This document shows, in pieces, positions 22,272 to 33,871 of a stretch of 64,000 nt of DNA. This DNA is from Acarospora socialis (Eukaryota > Ascomycota > Lecanoromycetes > Acarosporales > Acarosporaceae). Each line of letters starts with the position of its first letter. Position 1 is the stretch's first letter. The notes below the pieces were generated by a model. It ran no database searches. It was not told the origin of the DNA and saw only the letters and a list, made by a program, of their open reading frames with translations. Where the stretch lies: positions 3,348,001 through 3,412,000 of the forward strand of contig JAMYGW020000002.1 in assembly GCA_025617375.2 (NCBI GenBank), given 5' to 3'. The position numbers and the translations under genes are program-made.

Positions 22272-23548
22272 ATGGCAACCAAGAAGGTTCTCGTCGTCTT
22301 TGGAGCTACTGGCTCTCAGGGTGGCTCCGTCGTCAAGTCCATCCTCAGCGACCCCAAGGCTGCCGAGCTGTTCCATATCCGAGCCGTGACGCGAGACCCC
22401 ACAAAGCCAAGTGCTAAGAAGTTGGCTGACCAAGGCGCCGAGCTCATCTCTGTCCGTCCACTAATTTCTACTGGTTCCCTTAATTATGACCTAGCTCAAA
22501 GGAGAATCCACGAGTCTGACCGTGTCTCGAAAATCAGGCCGACCTGGAAGACAAAGACTCCCTTCGCAAAGCTTTGCATGGAGCTTATGCCGTCTATGCC
22601 GTGACGAATTACTGGGAGAAGGTGGACGCGAAGCTTGAACTACAACAAGGGAAGAATGTTGCCGACGTTGCGAAGGTACACCCACACTTCAGAAGACATT
22701 ACTATCTCATGAAAGCTCCGTGCTGGGGCTAAACCTATTGTACAGGAAGTAGGCGTGCAGCACTTAATCTGGAGTAGTCTCCTCAACGTCACCAAACGTA
22801 CGTCCCCTCAACCTTTCCGACCCACTCGCCATTTCTGACGGAACCCCACAGTCAGCGGCGGCAAGCTCGCCAAAGTCTACCACTTCGACAGCAAAGCCGA
22901 CGTCGAAGAGTACATCCGCTCCATCAACGTGCCCGCCTCCTTCTTCCTCGCGGGCTTCTACATGCCCAACATCCCCGGGCAGGTGATGCGCCAGGACCCA
23001 GAGTCGCACACCTGGACCTTCGCGCTCCCCATCCCCACCAACTCGCCCATCCCGGTCTTCGCCCCACAGTACGACACCGGCAAGTTCGTCAAGGGCATCT
23101 TACTCAACCGCGAAAAGACGCTAGGCAAACAAATCTACGGTGCGACGGCTTACCACACCTGCGACGAGATCATCGACACGTTCAAGGAAGTCTACCCCGA
23201 GGCCGGCAAGGGCGCCAAGGCCGTTGAGATCTCACATGATGCGTTCAAGCAGGGAATGGCGCAGACGGGCGCGCCGGAGTTCGTGCAGGAGGAGTTGCTG
23301 CAGAACATGCGCATGATGCCGGAGTACGGGTACTTCGGTGGTGCCAAGTTGGACGAAAGCCACTCGGTAAGATTTCCTTCCTTCAATTCTCTCTTTGCGG
23401 TCTGTACGTCGGTGGCTGGCACTTCAAGCCAGGCTCGTCATTCCTCGCCCACGGCTGATATTGTGTCTGTCTGTAGATTGTCGATGAACCTCTGACCACC
23501 TGGAAAGAATACATAGCCAAGGACCCGGCGTTCAAAGATCTGAAGTGA
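22272..23548 (+). CDS. NmrA-like NAD(P)-binding protein
   Basis: Atypical short-chain dehydrogenase fold protein of the NmrA/HSCARG family, which senses the NAD(P)/NAD(P)H state or regulates transcription; some members are enzymes. Five exons: 22272-22451, 22538-22675, 22746-22797, 22852-23366 and 23477-23548, in phase, giving 318 residues. The N-terminal motif GATGSQGGSVV (from residue 11) is the Rossmann glycine loop. Further family marks are VTRDPTKPSAKKLADQGAEL, ADLEDKDSLRKALHGAYAVY, HLIWSSLLNVTK, and a C-terminal WKEYIAKDPAFKDLK. The first intron uses a GTCCGT donor, somewhat unusual, but family continuity across it is clear. The last exon is short. Target or substrate unknown. Confidence 0.9.
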
Positions 23549-24474
23549 ATTCGCCGATATTGTCAAGTGAATGGTGTCCAGTGACACGGCCGAAGTCCGT
23601 CGAGTATCATTGACTCGAACATCCCGGGCGAAGGGTGAGTACCAAAGGTTCAATGATTCAAATGACCGCATCATACATTCAAAATTCGATACCGAAATCA
23701 CCATCCAAACTGTGTCTACAGTGTGCAAAATACCATGTGAACCTTTCCCATGATGATGATGATGATGGAATAGATGGTAGCAGTGTAACACAGCACCCAA
23801 CTTGAACGTGTAATTGAGACGCCATTATTTAACGACATGTTCTACTCACTCGACTCATAGCTTGTCGCCGACTGATAGCTGTACAAAGTACTCGCGTACT
23901 ATAGTTCTTGAGCCTAGCCAGATAGTAACTTTATGGTCTCTCAAACCAACAACTCAAAAGCCTGTAAGGTACTGGTGGAAGGCCATAGGTATTGCTTCTA
24001 GGCTTCGCATGGCTTAGACCACGGCCAAACCCACCGGCTAAACTGACGGGACGGCGAAACTCACGGCTAAAGTGATGTTCCACAGTCTATGATAAGACTA
24101 CGTCCAAGAGAACGAATTCTTGCGGCACAGGGAGATTGTAGTAACTCGTAGGGTTTATCCCAAACTCCCAAAATAGGGCTATTCTTCGCTCCAAGGTAGG
24201 GAAGGGGGTTGGGTATCGACTCAAAAACGCCCCTATGTACAAACAAACGAACCCACACAAACAAGCCCGCCCGACCCACCTAGCGGCAAGTACAAGAGTT
24301 TCAACGCGAAGACCCTCCTCCCTCCAACCACCTGCCCGGTAGCACTGAAAAGCGAAGTCTGTCCATCTGCAACCCCGTACAGAGTAACGCCCCCAACCGC
24401 ACCCTTCCTCGCCTAATCCTACGCCGAACGAAACCCCAAAACCCTTCCCTTTCACCGACCCCCCTCTCCCCTTA
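23549..24474. other. Convergent 3' flanks, no gene seen
   Basis: Lies between the ends of the NmrA-like gene (plus) and the Reg1-like gene (minus). It contains a short (ATG)n/(CAT)n-like run near 23748-23766. Open frames around 24067-24575 minus and 24505-25006 plus overlap or mirror the Reg1-like gene and are not supported. Confidence 0.5.
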
Positions 24475-25922
24475 CTAGACACACCCCAGCTCCAGCAAAA
24501 GCGCATGCTCGTCCTCGTCGTAATGCATACACGTCCCATACCCCTGCGGCTGCGCCTTGAACGCTTCATACGCATTCAGCGGCGTCGCCACCAGCGTCGG
24601 CCCGAGCTCCACGCCCCGGCTGGCATTCTCGTACGTCGAAATACCGTCCGTCTGCCAGTCGAGACCAGCCAACTTGCCGTCGTCCTCGTCTACATCCCAG
24701 AAGAGGTATCGCGACGGCGTCAGGACCTCAGTCGGTCGCGAAAGGGCCTCGGGCTCCGGCTCGGCGCGGAACGGCGTCCCGCGGCTCAGCGACGGGCGTC
24801 GCGGGGCGGAGCCTTCGTGGGTTTTGAGCGTCGTCGAGGGGAGGACGGCGATGGTTTTGCTGCGGGTCGCGAGGAAGGGGCGGGTCGGGGGTGTGGGTTT
24901 TCGGCGGATGCTGGAGAGCGAGGAGGGGGAGAGGGTTAGGCTCGTGGTGTCGTCTTCGGAGGAATCTTCAGAGGAGGTGGAGGAGGAGGAGTCGTCTTCT
25001 TCGTAGATGGCGCAGCTGAGCTGCATGTCTTCGGGCTCGTGCGTGAGATCCAGGGCGATGCATTGCGAGACGCTGTCGTTGAATTGGATCCGCCGCCTTT
25101 CGGCTGTGGCGGGGGATTGGATGTCGGAGAATGGGGTGTTGAGCGAGACGGCCGAGTAGCATTGGCCGGGACGGACTAGGGCAGATGGAAGATTGGTGGA
25201 GCAGGCCATGGTCCCTTCCGGGGTTGAAGGGGTGCTAGGGGTCTGTTGCGAGATGGAGCAGGCGCTGAATGATCGCTGCAGTAGGGCCTCGGCTAGGGTT
25301 CTCTTCTTCAGGATCGGTCGTTGCAGCCGGTAACTTTCTGGTGTTGACGCTTGGCTACTTCCAGAAGATGATGAAGGCCGTGCTTGGATATCGGTGTGTT
25401 TTCTGTGAAGGGGCCCGTACAACCAAGTCACATCGGAATCCTTCTTCCTTGAGGCGAGTTAGCTAAGTGCCAAGATACTCTTGGACAAAGAACAAATATC
25501 GCTCACCAGTCAAGAATCTCCGGTGGGAGGGTTTTCAGTCCGTACTTTGCCTTCATCCATGCCCGCCATGACGCATTCTCCAGTCTCTGACTGTTGTTGT
25601 GGACTGCCTGCTTCGTGACGATACTCCTCCATGATGCCGACAGGTCGTCCTCTGTCCAGTCATGGGAAAGGTAGTCCACGTGTTCAATGGGTTCCTTTCG
25701 AATGGCGGTATCATCCACCACTGTTGCCGTAGGCTCTGTGAGGAGGCTGGTCTCTGAAATACCCTTCAAGGCTGGTAGGGCAGTGGAGAGATCGCCGGCA
25801 GGCGTCAAGGCTGGTACGTTGACTATCCGGTCAAAGTAGGCTGCTTCGTGATAAGATGGGAAGAGGATCTGGTCTTCCTCTTGCCCCTCCTCTATATGCA
25901 GGGGAAACCGGTCCACGAGCAT
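24475..25922 (-). CDS. Reg1-like protein phosphatase 1 regulatory protein (DUF1752 domain)
   Basis: Likely targeting subunit of the PP1 phosphatase Glc7, related to yeast Reg1 in glucose signalling. Two exons on the minus strand, 25922-25507 and 25447-24475, join in phase to 462 residues. The DUF1752 block spans the junction: VDYLSHDWTEDDLSASWRSI, LENASWRAWMKAKYGLKTLP, then DVTWLYGPL. Downstream are ILKKRTLAEALLQRSFSACS and the basic-hydrophobic RRRIQFNDSVSQCIA, which resembles the R-I-x-F PP1-docking site. A Ser/Asp/Glu-rich stretch follows. The intron ends in AAG (25450-25448), not the usual YAG, but the protein reads through cleanly. The start is the Met before LVDRFPLHIEEG; another in-frame Met lies ten residues upstream. 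Confidence 0.8.
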
Positions 25923-27182
25923 TGTGTTGATTGATAGGGAAAATGTACACAAGGGAACTCCCCAGGAAAGTATGCTCCGTTGACTGGATCAATAGGTTTG
26001 AAACTTGAATCTATCAAAGTCCTCCGATTCCTGTTCTCCAGATCCCGAAAGTGCCAAACAGACAAAACAAATTCATTCGAAGCCATACTTGCGGTGCGGG
26101 CTCAACCAGGGTATATAGGCCTCCATACATTCCATATGCCGCCGAAAAAAAACAATAATGACATAAGCTGATCTGATACTTTACACTTCACATGAAGAAG
26201 TTCATGTGGGATCGGAGACCGAATGCAACTCCGATCTGTGACCTCCGAATTTCTTATCTTACCGGACAGTTACTTTGACTCGAGCATTTCGGACACATGG
26301 CAAGCTAGGCTAGTTTGCGGTACGGTATCTCGCATAAGGCTCCTGCGCTAGCGCGTCCTAAACAGCCTAGGGCTGATGTGGTAAGGGCTGGTCTCGGAAA
26401 TTCTTACCGGTATGAAAAGGATGGTGAGACTTGATCGTATCTTACTGCTGTAAGCATAGGTTGGTACCAGTTGTGAGAATAAAAGGCCGATCGAGTTCAC
26501 TCTGAGCTCTCATCGAAAACAGCCGACAGATATAACAGCGAAAAGTAGCCAATTTCACAGCCATTCATTCTTAAGGTACGCAAAGTACCTATCTATAAAT
26601 GCTTAACATAGCCCAAAGGCCCCGCACCAACAGTGATCCTTCAAAGCTCAACTGCCGACCTGAAATGGTACTGCCCCAGCCCTTTCACATGAAGTACGAG
26701 TGAGTAAGCCCAACCGTACCTCTATACGATACCATACCACTCAAAGCGAAGAGGCCCTTTCTCTCGCTATATCTTCGTGAAACACTCCGCAACCCTCGCT
26801 TCAAGCTCAAGTTGTTCAACCAAACAACTGGCCTGCCAGCAAAAGTTATCAGGTGCTATTGCCAACATTCTTCCGGGTACGGTGGACCCTCTCTGCCGCT
26901 CTAGATATACCTCGTACCTTATCGGTATAGGTGTAACCAACTTATCTGAGCCTTGGCTGCCAAACCTCCGATATGCCCGATCGGTGTTCGGGACAACTCA
27001 AGTACTTGTACAACGAGCCAATGCGGGACTACAATGTTCCTTCTACCTCTTTGTTGGCAACGCCAACGAGTATGGGGCTGGCCTTCACGCCAATCGAGTG
27101 ACTGCGTAGCCGATGAAATGCATCCTATGCGTCTCTCAAACCAGCCTTACCTTATCAGCATCCGAGGGGCCGAGGACTAATA
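25923..27182. other. Intergenic region, no gene recognised
   Basis: Promoter side of the Reg1-like gene followed by about 1 kb of unassigned sequence. A TTAAGGTACGCAAAGTACCTATC inverted motif lies near 26572-26594. A plus frame at 26777-27109 (110 residues) has no family I recognise. Nothing else is supported. Confidence 0.35.
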
Positions 27183-27519
27183 GAGGGATTTCGCACCCCT
27201 TGTACACTAAAAGTGAGGAAGAAATGTGGTTAGTTCTGTACATAGTTCGTACAGCTAAACCCGATTCTTTCCTCACTGACCCCCTGTTTTTCTCGCGTCT
27301 GAGGATATGTCCTCACCTACTAAAAAAACAGGGGTGACTGAGGTATGCACGCTCCAGCCATAAAGAGCTAGCGTCATATATCTATGAGCTCCCACTATAT
27401 CCAAAAAGTGATAGCTTCACACTACTACACAACGATCTCTTTTCTATGACTAGCGTAATGAATCTAACCTGTAAAGCTGTATTGTGTATTCCTCACTGAC
27501 AGGGGGTGCGAAATCCCTC
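27183..27519. mobile_element. Foldback/MITE-like element with 17-bp inverted ends
   Basis: The ends are inverted copies of GAGGGATTTCGCACCCC (27183-27199 and 27503-27519), each followed inward by a related TGT...AGTGAGGAA segment. A second nested inverted pair lies inside: CCTCACTGACCCCCTGTTTTT near 27271 against AAAAAAACAGGGGTGACTGAGG near 27324, with a TGAGGATATGTCCTCA palindrome between them. There is no coding capacity. The flanks (TA on the left, CA on the right) do not form an exact duplication, so superfamily and age stay open. Confidence 0.55.
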
Positions 27520-28749
27520 CAATGATAGGCACGTTCTGGAAGACCGACCATGTGCAAGGGCTAAAAGGTCAATGACGAGGTTACGAGCACGGGTGGTCCG
27601 AGACTAACGTTGAACCAAAAACGGGCTCCGAAGTGATACGTGAGTCGATTGGCTTCGAACACGGGTTGCCCTTTCCGTTGATCAAGGAGCAGCAGTACCA
27701 ATGCAACGCAGTCACACGTGTCAACGGTCCCTTGAAGTTCACCTTGTTAGAGCCTCTTCTTCACCCAATATGCTTCCATTATTCATCACAGGGCCATCTA
27801 TGCACTAAGGTCCAAAATCGGAGAAGCCGGCATGCCTAAGGCCTACCAGTGTAGGCTCTCCTGTTGGAAGCGAACAGTTAGCAAGGGTAGTGTCCAATGA
27901 CAGCAACGTTCGCCAGGGTCCGCTTACTTTTCGCCAATAAATCTGACCTGCATATGATGGGTCCGGCCGTGTTGGTAGCCTGCCGTTGACGGATTGGCAG
28001 CGCGCTGGTAATCGAGCTCTTGTTCGAGCTTGTGGGAGAGGCGGACAGACATGCGCGCTTAACCCAGTGCGCAAGGACCGACAGTCAACGTGCACCTAGT
28101 ATGTGCCTCAGCAGTCAGCGGCGACGCCGTAGATTTGAAGGTATAGAAAGGAAAACTGTTAAGCCAAAGACAACCTACAGGATTGACTTCGGAAATGTCC
28201 GTATTAGCCGGATTGGGCGGTCAGAGAACCTTCGACCACTGTTCTTCATGTGGAGAACCAAGGTATCGAGTAAGCGAAAAGCCATGCCCGTTTTGCTCGA
28301 CTGGGCAGCGATTTGCACATTCAACCGTCCGCAGAAGTAAGTCAACCCTGAGCCGCTTATTTCGCTTCCCCTAGCCAACCAGGAACGTTTTCTGATTATC
28401 CTCCGAAATGCGCCGATTGACGATGCAGTCTTTATCACCCTATATTTCTGGACTGAAACCTTTCCGAATCCTTGCTGTTAGATAGGTGCTAGAATCCTTA
28501 GGGAACCACCCCCAATCGAAGGGCGCGTTGTGGTCTGTTTCACGCAGACGGGATGTCACGCCGAAGTGATAACGTCCAAGCCGTTGTCGGGGATCACAGG
28601 GAAACGAGCCGTGACTGATGTCATATTGTCTCAGTCAAGGGCTGAGCGGTGCGAAGCAGCCTTGTTCCGTCTATGCGGTTCAACTAGCGTCCGCAATGCG
28701 TTTGACGCGAGCCTGGCATGAGTTCCATTCAGCGAATCGCACATGTAGG
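27520..28749. other. Unassigned region with a possible zinc-ribbon fragment
   Basis: No complete gene recognised. A plus frame at 28183-28374 encodes CSSCGEPRYRVSEKPCPFC, a CxxC-x13-CxxC pattern like a zinc ribbon or the zinc-binding part of a transposase. It has no supporting exons. The remainder shows only short unrelated frames. It is the 3' flank of the Abp2-like gene. Confidence 0.35.
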
Positions 28750-31145
28750 TCAGAAAACAGCTTCGAAAACTCTCCGTCGCAGACCTTGAAGATCGTCTTC
28801 CTTCTCTTTCAGTTTCTTCTGTAGTTCAAGGCACTTCCGCTTCCAATCGACATTGCTACCGTCTCTGTCCGTTGATTCATCCGTACCCTGGCTGTGTCTC
28901 CGATCTCGTGGAAGGCCATCAATGTAAGCTGGACTTTCGCGAAGAGTGTGCCGAGGGGCAAATGAGTTATGTTCTGGTTCGGCCTCCTTGAACTGAAAAC
29001 TGCCAACAAGATCTCCATATATCACATTCCACCTGACTTCATAAAGGTCTTTAACGTCGTGATGGTTAAGACTGTCGCCCGTGCTTTGCGGTTGTGGCCC
29101 GCTGTCATTGTATTGGGCCTGTTGCCACCGGTCCGCATATCTTGCGGATCGGACATGCTTCACCGATACGTGCTTCTCGGAGCTGGGAGGCCATGCGTTT
29201 AAGCCCATGGTCTGATTCAAGCCTAATAATGTTATGTAATGCTCGACCATCCTACCAGGCGACGTCTGTGGCGTGATGTCTTGATTCGAATGGAGCTGGT
29301 CAATGACCTTCTCTGCCAGTCGATCCGCGTCCTCTGTAGTCAAAGACTCCCCTCCATCCAAGCTTCCCCTTTTCAAGCTGGCCGCAAAAGCCTTCGCGAT
29401 AGTTTGATAGTCGAAGGGCGGGACACGGATCGCTTCGTTTAGATGTTCGTCCGACCGCCAATTCATCTCTTCGCTCATACTTTCGCCCACCTCAACTTGA
29501 TCGAACAAGTCAGCTGAGGACCGGCGTTCGTGTCTGGTCGAGGATACCGAAGTTGAATGACCGTACTCTCCATTAACGAGTAGTGTGGGAGGCGTTGCCA
29601 ACCGAACAGGCCCTCCGGCGTGTTGTGGGACCTGCAACTGCAGCCTACTCGGTCTGGTCTGCAAAGGCTGATGCTGTAGAGTTGTTCTCGGTGACTGGCG
29701 AGGACTTAGGGTTTCACACCTTGGCAGCTCGCCTTTCCCAGCAATGGGAGTTGAAGTTGATGTACTGTTCCCCAGATTCATTGTGGGTCCTTCTTTAGAG
29801 TTCGGATTGGCTGGAAACGTTGAGTAAGGCCCGTCTCGAATTGTACGGTTACTTGGTGGCCTTCCCCTGACCTTACCTCCGGCAACATTACCACCACTGG
29901 ACCACGCGGAAGACACAGCTGGACCGTGACGCCTCCGAGCTCGAGCTTTAGTCACTGAGGAAGGGGTGATCGCAGACTGAGGTTCATCGAATGGAGTTCT
30001 TGCCGCCCGATCATGACCAAGAGGGACAGCGGATTGAGGGTACGGTGTTGATGGCGTGACTTCCCGGGTATTGATACGCCAACGGAAATGATGTCCACTT
30101 GGATGTGCGGTGTTAGGGTGAGGGGTATTGGTCTCTGCGGTGGTAACCGTACCGGGGGTCATGGCTGAAAACGGGGCCCACGAATCTTGAACACCTGTGG
30201 TGTTCGGATGTGCACTCCATGGTGTCGCGCTTTGAGGAAATAAAGCAGAGTGATGACCGTCGAACTCGTCGAACTCGTTCATCGATGTATCCAGATGTGG
30301 CCGTTTCGCTGTCGCAACCGGAGTTTGACCCCCATGGTCTCTTTCCTCTGCCTTTCGCCGACCTCTCTTTGGCCTCCACTCCGGCAGAAGTGCACGAAGA
30401 GATAGATCTTCCTCCATGAGTACGCCGTCGCGCCCTTCTTCAGAAAAGGGCTCATGCTGAGCAGGTAATTCGATGTAATATGCATGAGGTTTGCCCAGGC
30501 AGTACTCAAAGAAGGCATCAACATGCATAGCTCTCATCCACCTCTATTATAATATGTAAGCGTTCTACAACTCGGTCGCATTCCGCTGTTCGAATATGTA
30601 CGCAATGCTAAGAGACACTTTCTGGGATAAGTTGACGATGAGCGGAAACTGACCTTTAACCTGACCGCATACTGTTGCACTTTCTGAGCACTCTGGTTTT
30701 TCTCGGCCGAGGGTGGCTCTACGCCCAACTGTATAGCAAGCTGCGTCCATGTTCGAATCTCCTTATGTTCAAGCTTTCGTATCAATTCAAACAACGTAAA
30801 AGTACTGAAGCTCTTGCCGTCGCTCTTCGGAGGCGTCCTCAGAACCTTCCGGAGCTCGGTTGAATCCGTCGATATCGGGATGGCTGGATTACAATAGAAG
30901 ATGAAAGCAACATATGCATCATCCAAGGTCTGATCTGTTATTTCGCGTGGGGGCAAATGGCGGTTTGTGGGGCTCCCGGTAGAAATTGATGGTTTGAGAT
31001 GTTTCAAAGAAGTCTCAGGGATGCTGCGAGTCTCCGATGCTGTGATACCGGGAAATTCCACGTGCTGGCCGCTCTCGTTTCCATACTGCATCAAGGCCTC
31101 CCGAGGGTTCATCACGTCCGCTTCAGGAAGTGAGCAAGAAACCAA
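28750..31145 (-). CDS. ARS-binding protein 2 (Abp2)-like nuclear protein
   Basis: Fungal protein annotated as ARS-binding Abp2, thought to bind origin or centromere-type DNA. Two exons on the minus strand: 31145-30654 and 30543-28750, in phase, giving about 760 residues. The conserved domain spans the junction: QTLDDAYVAFIFYCNPAIP, LRKVLRTPPKSDGKSFSTF, IRTWTQLAIQLGVEPP, QSAQKVQQYAVRLK joined to RWMRAMHVDAFFEYCLGKPH. The rest is low complexity and Ser/Thr/Pro-rich with basic patches (PEWRPKRGRRKAE), ending in a predicted coiled coil (RKCLELQKKLKEKEDDLQ). The true start may lie further upstream: the frame stays open to about 31227, where an ATAG acceptor occurs, so a 5' exon between 31230 and 31700 is likely but not resolved. 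Confidence 0.8.
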
Positions 31146-32065
31146 GGACGAACAAATACCGGATGGAGCACTGGTTCCTTCTGGGCCGGGTAAATCTTGG
31201 TGTTCGAGAGACGGATCAATAGCAGCTATGGAAGATTAATAGTATCGGACGCTGAAGTTCTCCAGAGGTTATTTATTATTTCTGGTCATCCGAGATCTAG
31301 GACGCCGTAAAGCTGTTTGGTTGTCTTTAAGGGAAGCACTCAAAGACTGGTTCATCAGGACGGGTTGTGCCCTAATCTCGGGTTGAGGGGGGCGTTGCAT
31401 GAAGCTTCAGAGGCTAGTATTGAGGTATTGATGTGAGAACACCGAATGGTCGACAAGTGTGTTTTCTGTTCCAGCTGATAGATTGAGGTTGGCAGACGTA
31501 ACCTCGTGGCTATCTTGTGCATTGACGTGAGCTTGTGCATTGGCTTGATAGAGTACATAGGGCTGAGAAGCCGCACCTCTGAAACAAGCGCACATGTAGC
31601 TAAATGACTATTCTTATGATGGTTGTAAAGTGAAGCAAATTGACAATTGATGGTTGGCGTTTTGTTCCTTAATTGAACGAAGAATGGAAAGGTGTTCATG
31701 TCATCGAGGTACCAACAAGTAGAGTCACGTGAATACTGGGATCCAACCCGCCCTCGTGCTTCCTCGTTCCGTAAACATAACGTTATGCCGAGGTTCAGTC
31801 TCTCCTTCAGATACCAAACTCCAACAATTTCTCAACGGCCTTCAAGTTGCTGATAGATACTCTGCTTCCATAAATTAGCATCTTTTCCTCCGTTCTATAC
31901 GTGTACAGTTATCTGAAATCTCTCTGAGGAGAAACGGCCGCCCGCGATAGTACTCCCACTCCGCCGGCTTGAACCACCCCCCCGTCCCTCACCCCGCATT
32001 CTCATACCTGGCGCAAATACTTGATTCCCCTAGTATCAAGCCTCACCTTCAATCATCAACTGCAA
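31146..32065. other. Divergent promoter region of the Abp2-like and carrier genes
   Basis: Shared upstream region of two divergent genes. Minus-strand frames at about 31250-31390 and 31407-31600 are rich in Gln, Asn and Ser and could be 5' exons of the Abp2-like gene. I could not fix the splice sites. A CACGTGA site lies near 31727. The last 70 bases before the carrier start are CT-rich. Confidence 0.4.
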
Positions 32066-33241
32066 ATGTCTCGTTCCGGGGAACCGACTGCTCAGGCGCT
32101 TAAGGGCGCCGTGCCAGCTAGCAGCGCTGCGCAGCAAAGCGACAACATTGCTCATGCTCTCGCTGGTGCTGGGGGCGGGCTTCTGTCTATGACTTTGACG
32201 TATGCCACATCACTACAGATTGCAAATGTGACATTCGCTGATCGATTTCGTCTTAGTTATCCACTCATCACCTTGTCTACCCGAGCGCAAGTCGAATCTA
32301 AACGTGCCCATTCTTCGACGCTTGATGCCGCCCGGCGGATCGTTCAGCGGGAGGGTATCACCGGCCTATACGCAGGCCTTGATTCTGCTCTCTTCGGCAT
32401 TACCCTTACGAACTTCGTCTATTACTACTGTTAGTTATACCCGTTGGCTCCCGCGGTATATGGCCGATGGTCAACCAGTGATGGTTTGCTAACTTACAGT
32501 CTACTGATAAGGGTACGAATGGACTCGGGCTGGCTTTGAGCGTGCAGCTCTCAAAGCTGGTCGTGTGACGAAGAGACTCACCACTGTAGAGTCGATGATC
32601 GCTGGCGCACTTGCTGGCAGTGCTACGGTCCTTATTACGAACCCAATCTGGGTGGTCAATACCCGGATGACAGCGCGCAAAGCTGAATCCACTGACCCAG
32701 AGAAACCAAAGAGAGCTCCATCAACAATCGGCACACTCCTAGCACTTATCCGCGAGGAAGGCCCAGCGGCCCTCTTTGCTGGAGTCCTACCGGCGTTGGT
32801 CCTCGTGATAAATCCAATCCTCCAGTACACCATCTTCGAGCAGATGAAGAATACCGTGGAGAAACGACGAAGGGTCATGCCTCGGGATGCCTTCTTTCTC
32901 GGTGCTTTTGGAAAGCTCTTGGCGACCTCAATTACGTACCCCTATATCACGGTCAAAAGCAGAATGCATGTCGCCAGTAAGGACGGCCCAAAAGACAACA
33001 TTGTTCAGAGTCTCAACCGGATTATTCGAGAAGAGGGCTGGGCTGGGCTATACAAGGGTAGGTTCTCAGATTCTTAGCAATCGCTTGAGAAGGTCAGACT
33101 AAATGATCCTTTCTAGGCATTGGACCTAAAGTGACTCAGAGCGTTATAACCGCAGCTTTCCTATTCGCATTTAAGGATGCGCTATATGAGATGACTATTC
33201 AGGCTCGAAGAAGGATGCGGGCAAGGTTGCTGACAAAGTAG
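32066..33241 (+). CDS. Peroxisomal adenine nucleotide carrier (Ant1/PMP34/PMP47 family)
   Basis: Mitochondrial-carrier-family protein of the peroxisomal branch that brings ATP into peroxisomes for fatty-acid activation. Four exons: 32066-32199, 32257-32429, 32512-33057 and 33117-33241, in phase, giving 325 residues. Three carrier signatures follow one another: YPLITLSTRAQ, NPIWVVNTRMTARK and YPYITVKSRMHVAS. They are accompanied by GLYAGLDSALFGITLTNFVYYYW, AALFAGVLPALVLVINPILQ and GWAGLYKGIGPKVTQSV. The peroxisomal subfamily pattern in the first and third repeats fits PMP47/Ant1 better than mitochondrial carriers. Intron 2 ends in AAG (32509-32511); the nearer CAG would bring in a stop. The Faa2-like synthetase at the right end of the window is a plausible user of this ATP. 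Confidence 0.88.
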
Positions 33242-33871
33242 ACCACGCCCACATCTCCAGTTTGACTTCGCGCTGGCACAAATGAACTCGAACGATCAAT
33301 TTCAGTGTGAAGTCAAGGTTCGAACTGTGGTGTACCAAGGGCGTTCAGCCGTGGACCCTTCGCGAACTGATGCAATCCTTCGGCGAACTTCGTACCGCGC
33401 AGCTAGTGGGTGTTGGGGATATTAGGTGGGTATGTCTGGAGGGATATCTCAAACGGTTACCCTATTGTTGGTGGTGCATAGTGTAAATACGACCAATTCA
33501 CTGTTGTCAGGTGTTAGTTAATGACAGATAGCTTTTGTATTCACCTACCTTATGTAAAATATAACACAAACTCTCAAGCCGCTCTTCTACAGAACAGCTA
33601 CCCTACTCCACAACCATCTTTCTTCCCTCAACTCACCACTGCCACTAATTAGAGGTTGGAACACTTTGGACAACAGTGCCGGTGTCTGAACGTGGCTATG
33701 AAGCGGTAAGTCTATACATTCTGAGAAGTAGCCTTCTGTGATCACTACTGCAGAAATACCATCTTCAAAGCATGTCACTCAAAGTTGATAAGCCTCAATT
33801 AAGCATTCAGGCATTTGAATAATCATGAATTTGATGTGCTAAGTCTATCTCAATAAAGCTCGAAGCAGCAG
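33242..33871. other. Upstream region of the large WD40 gene
   Basis: No independent gene is recognised. A possible GTAAGT donor near 33700 and an ATG at about 33769 hint at short 5' exons of the next gene, but I could not build a consistent model. Confidence 0.35.
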
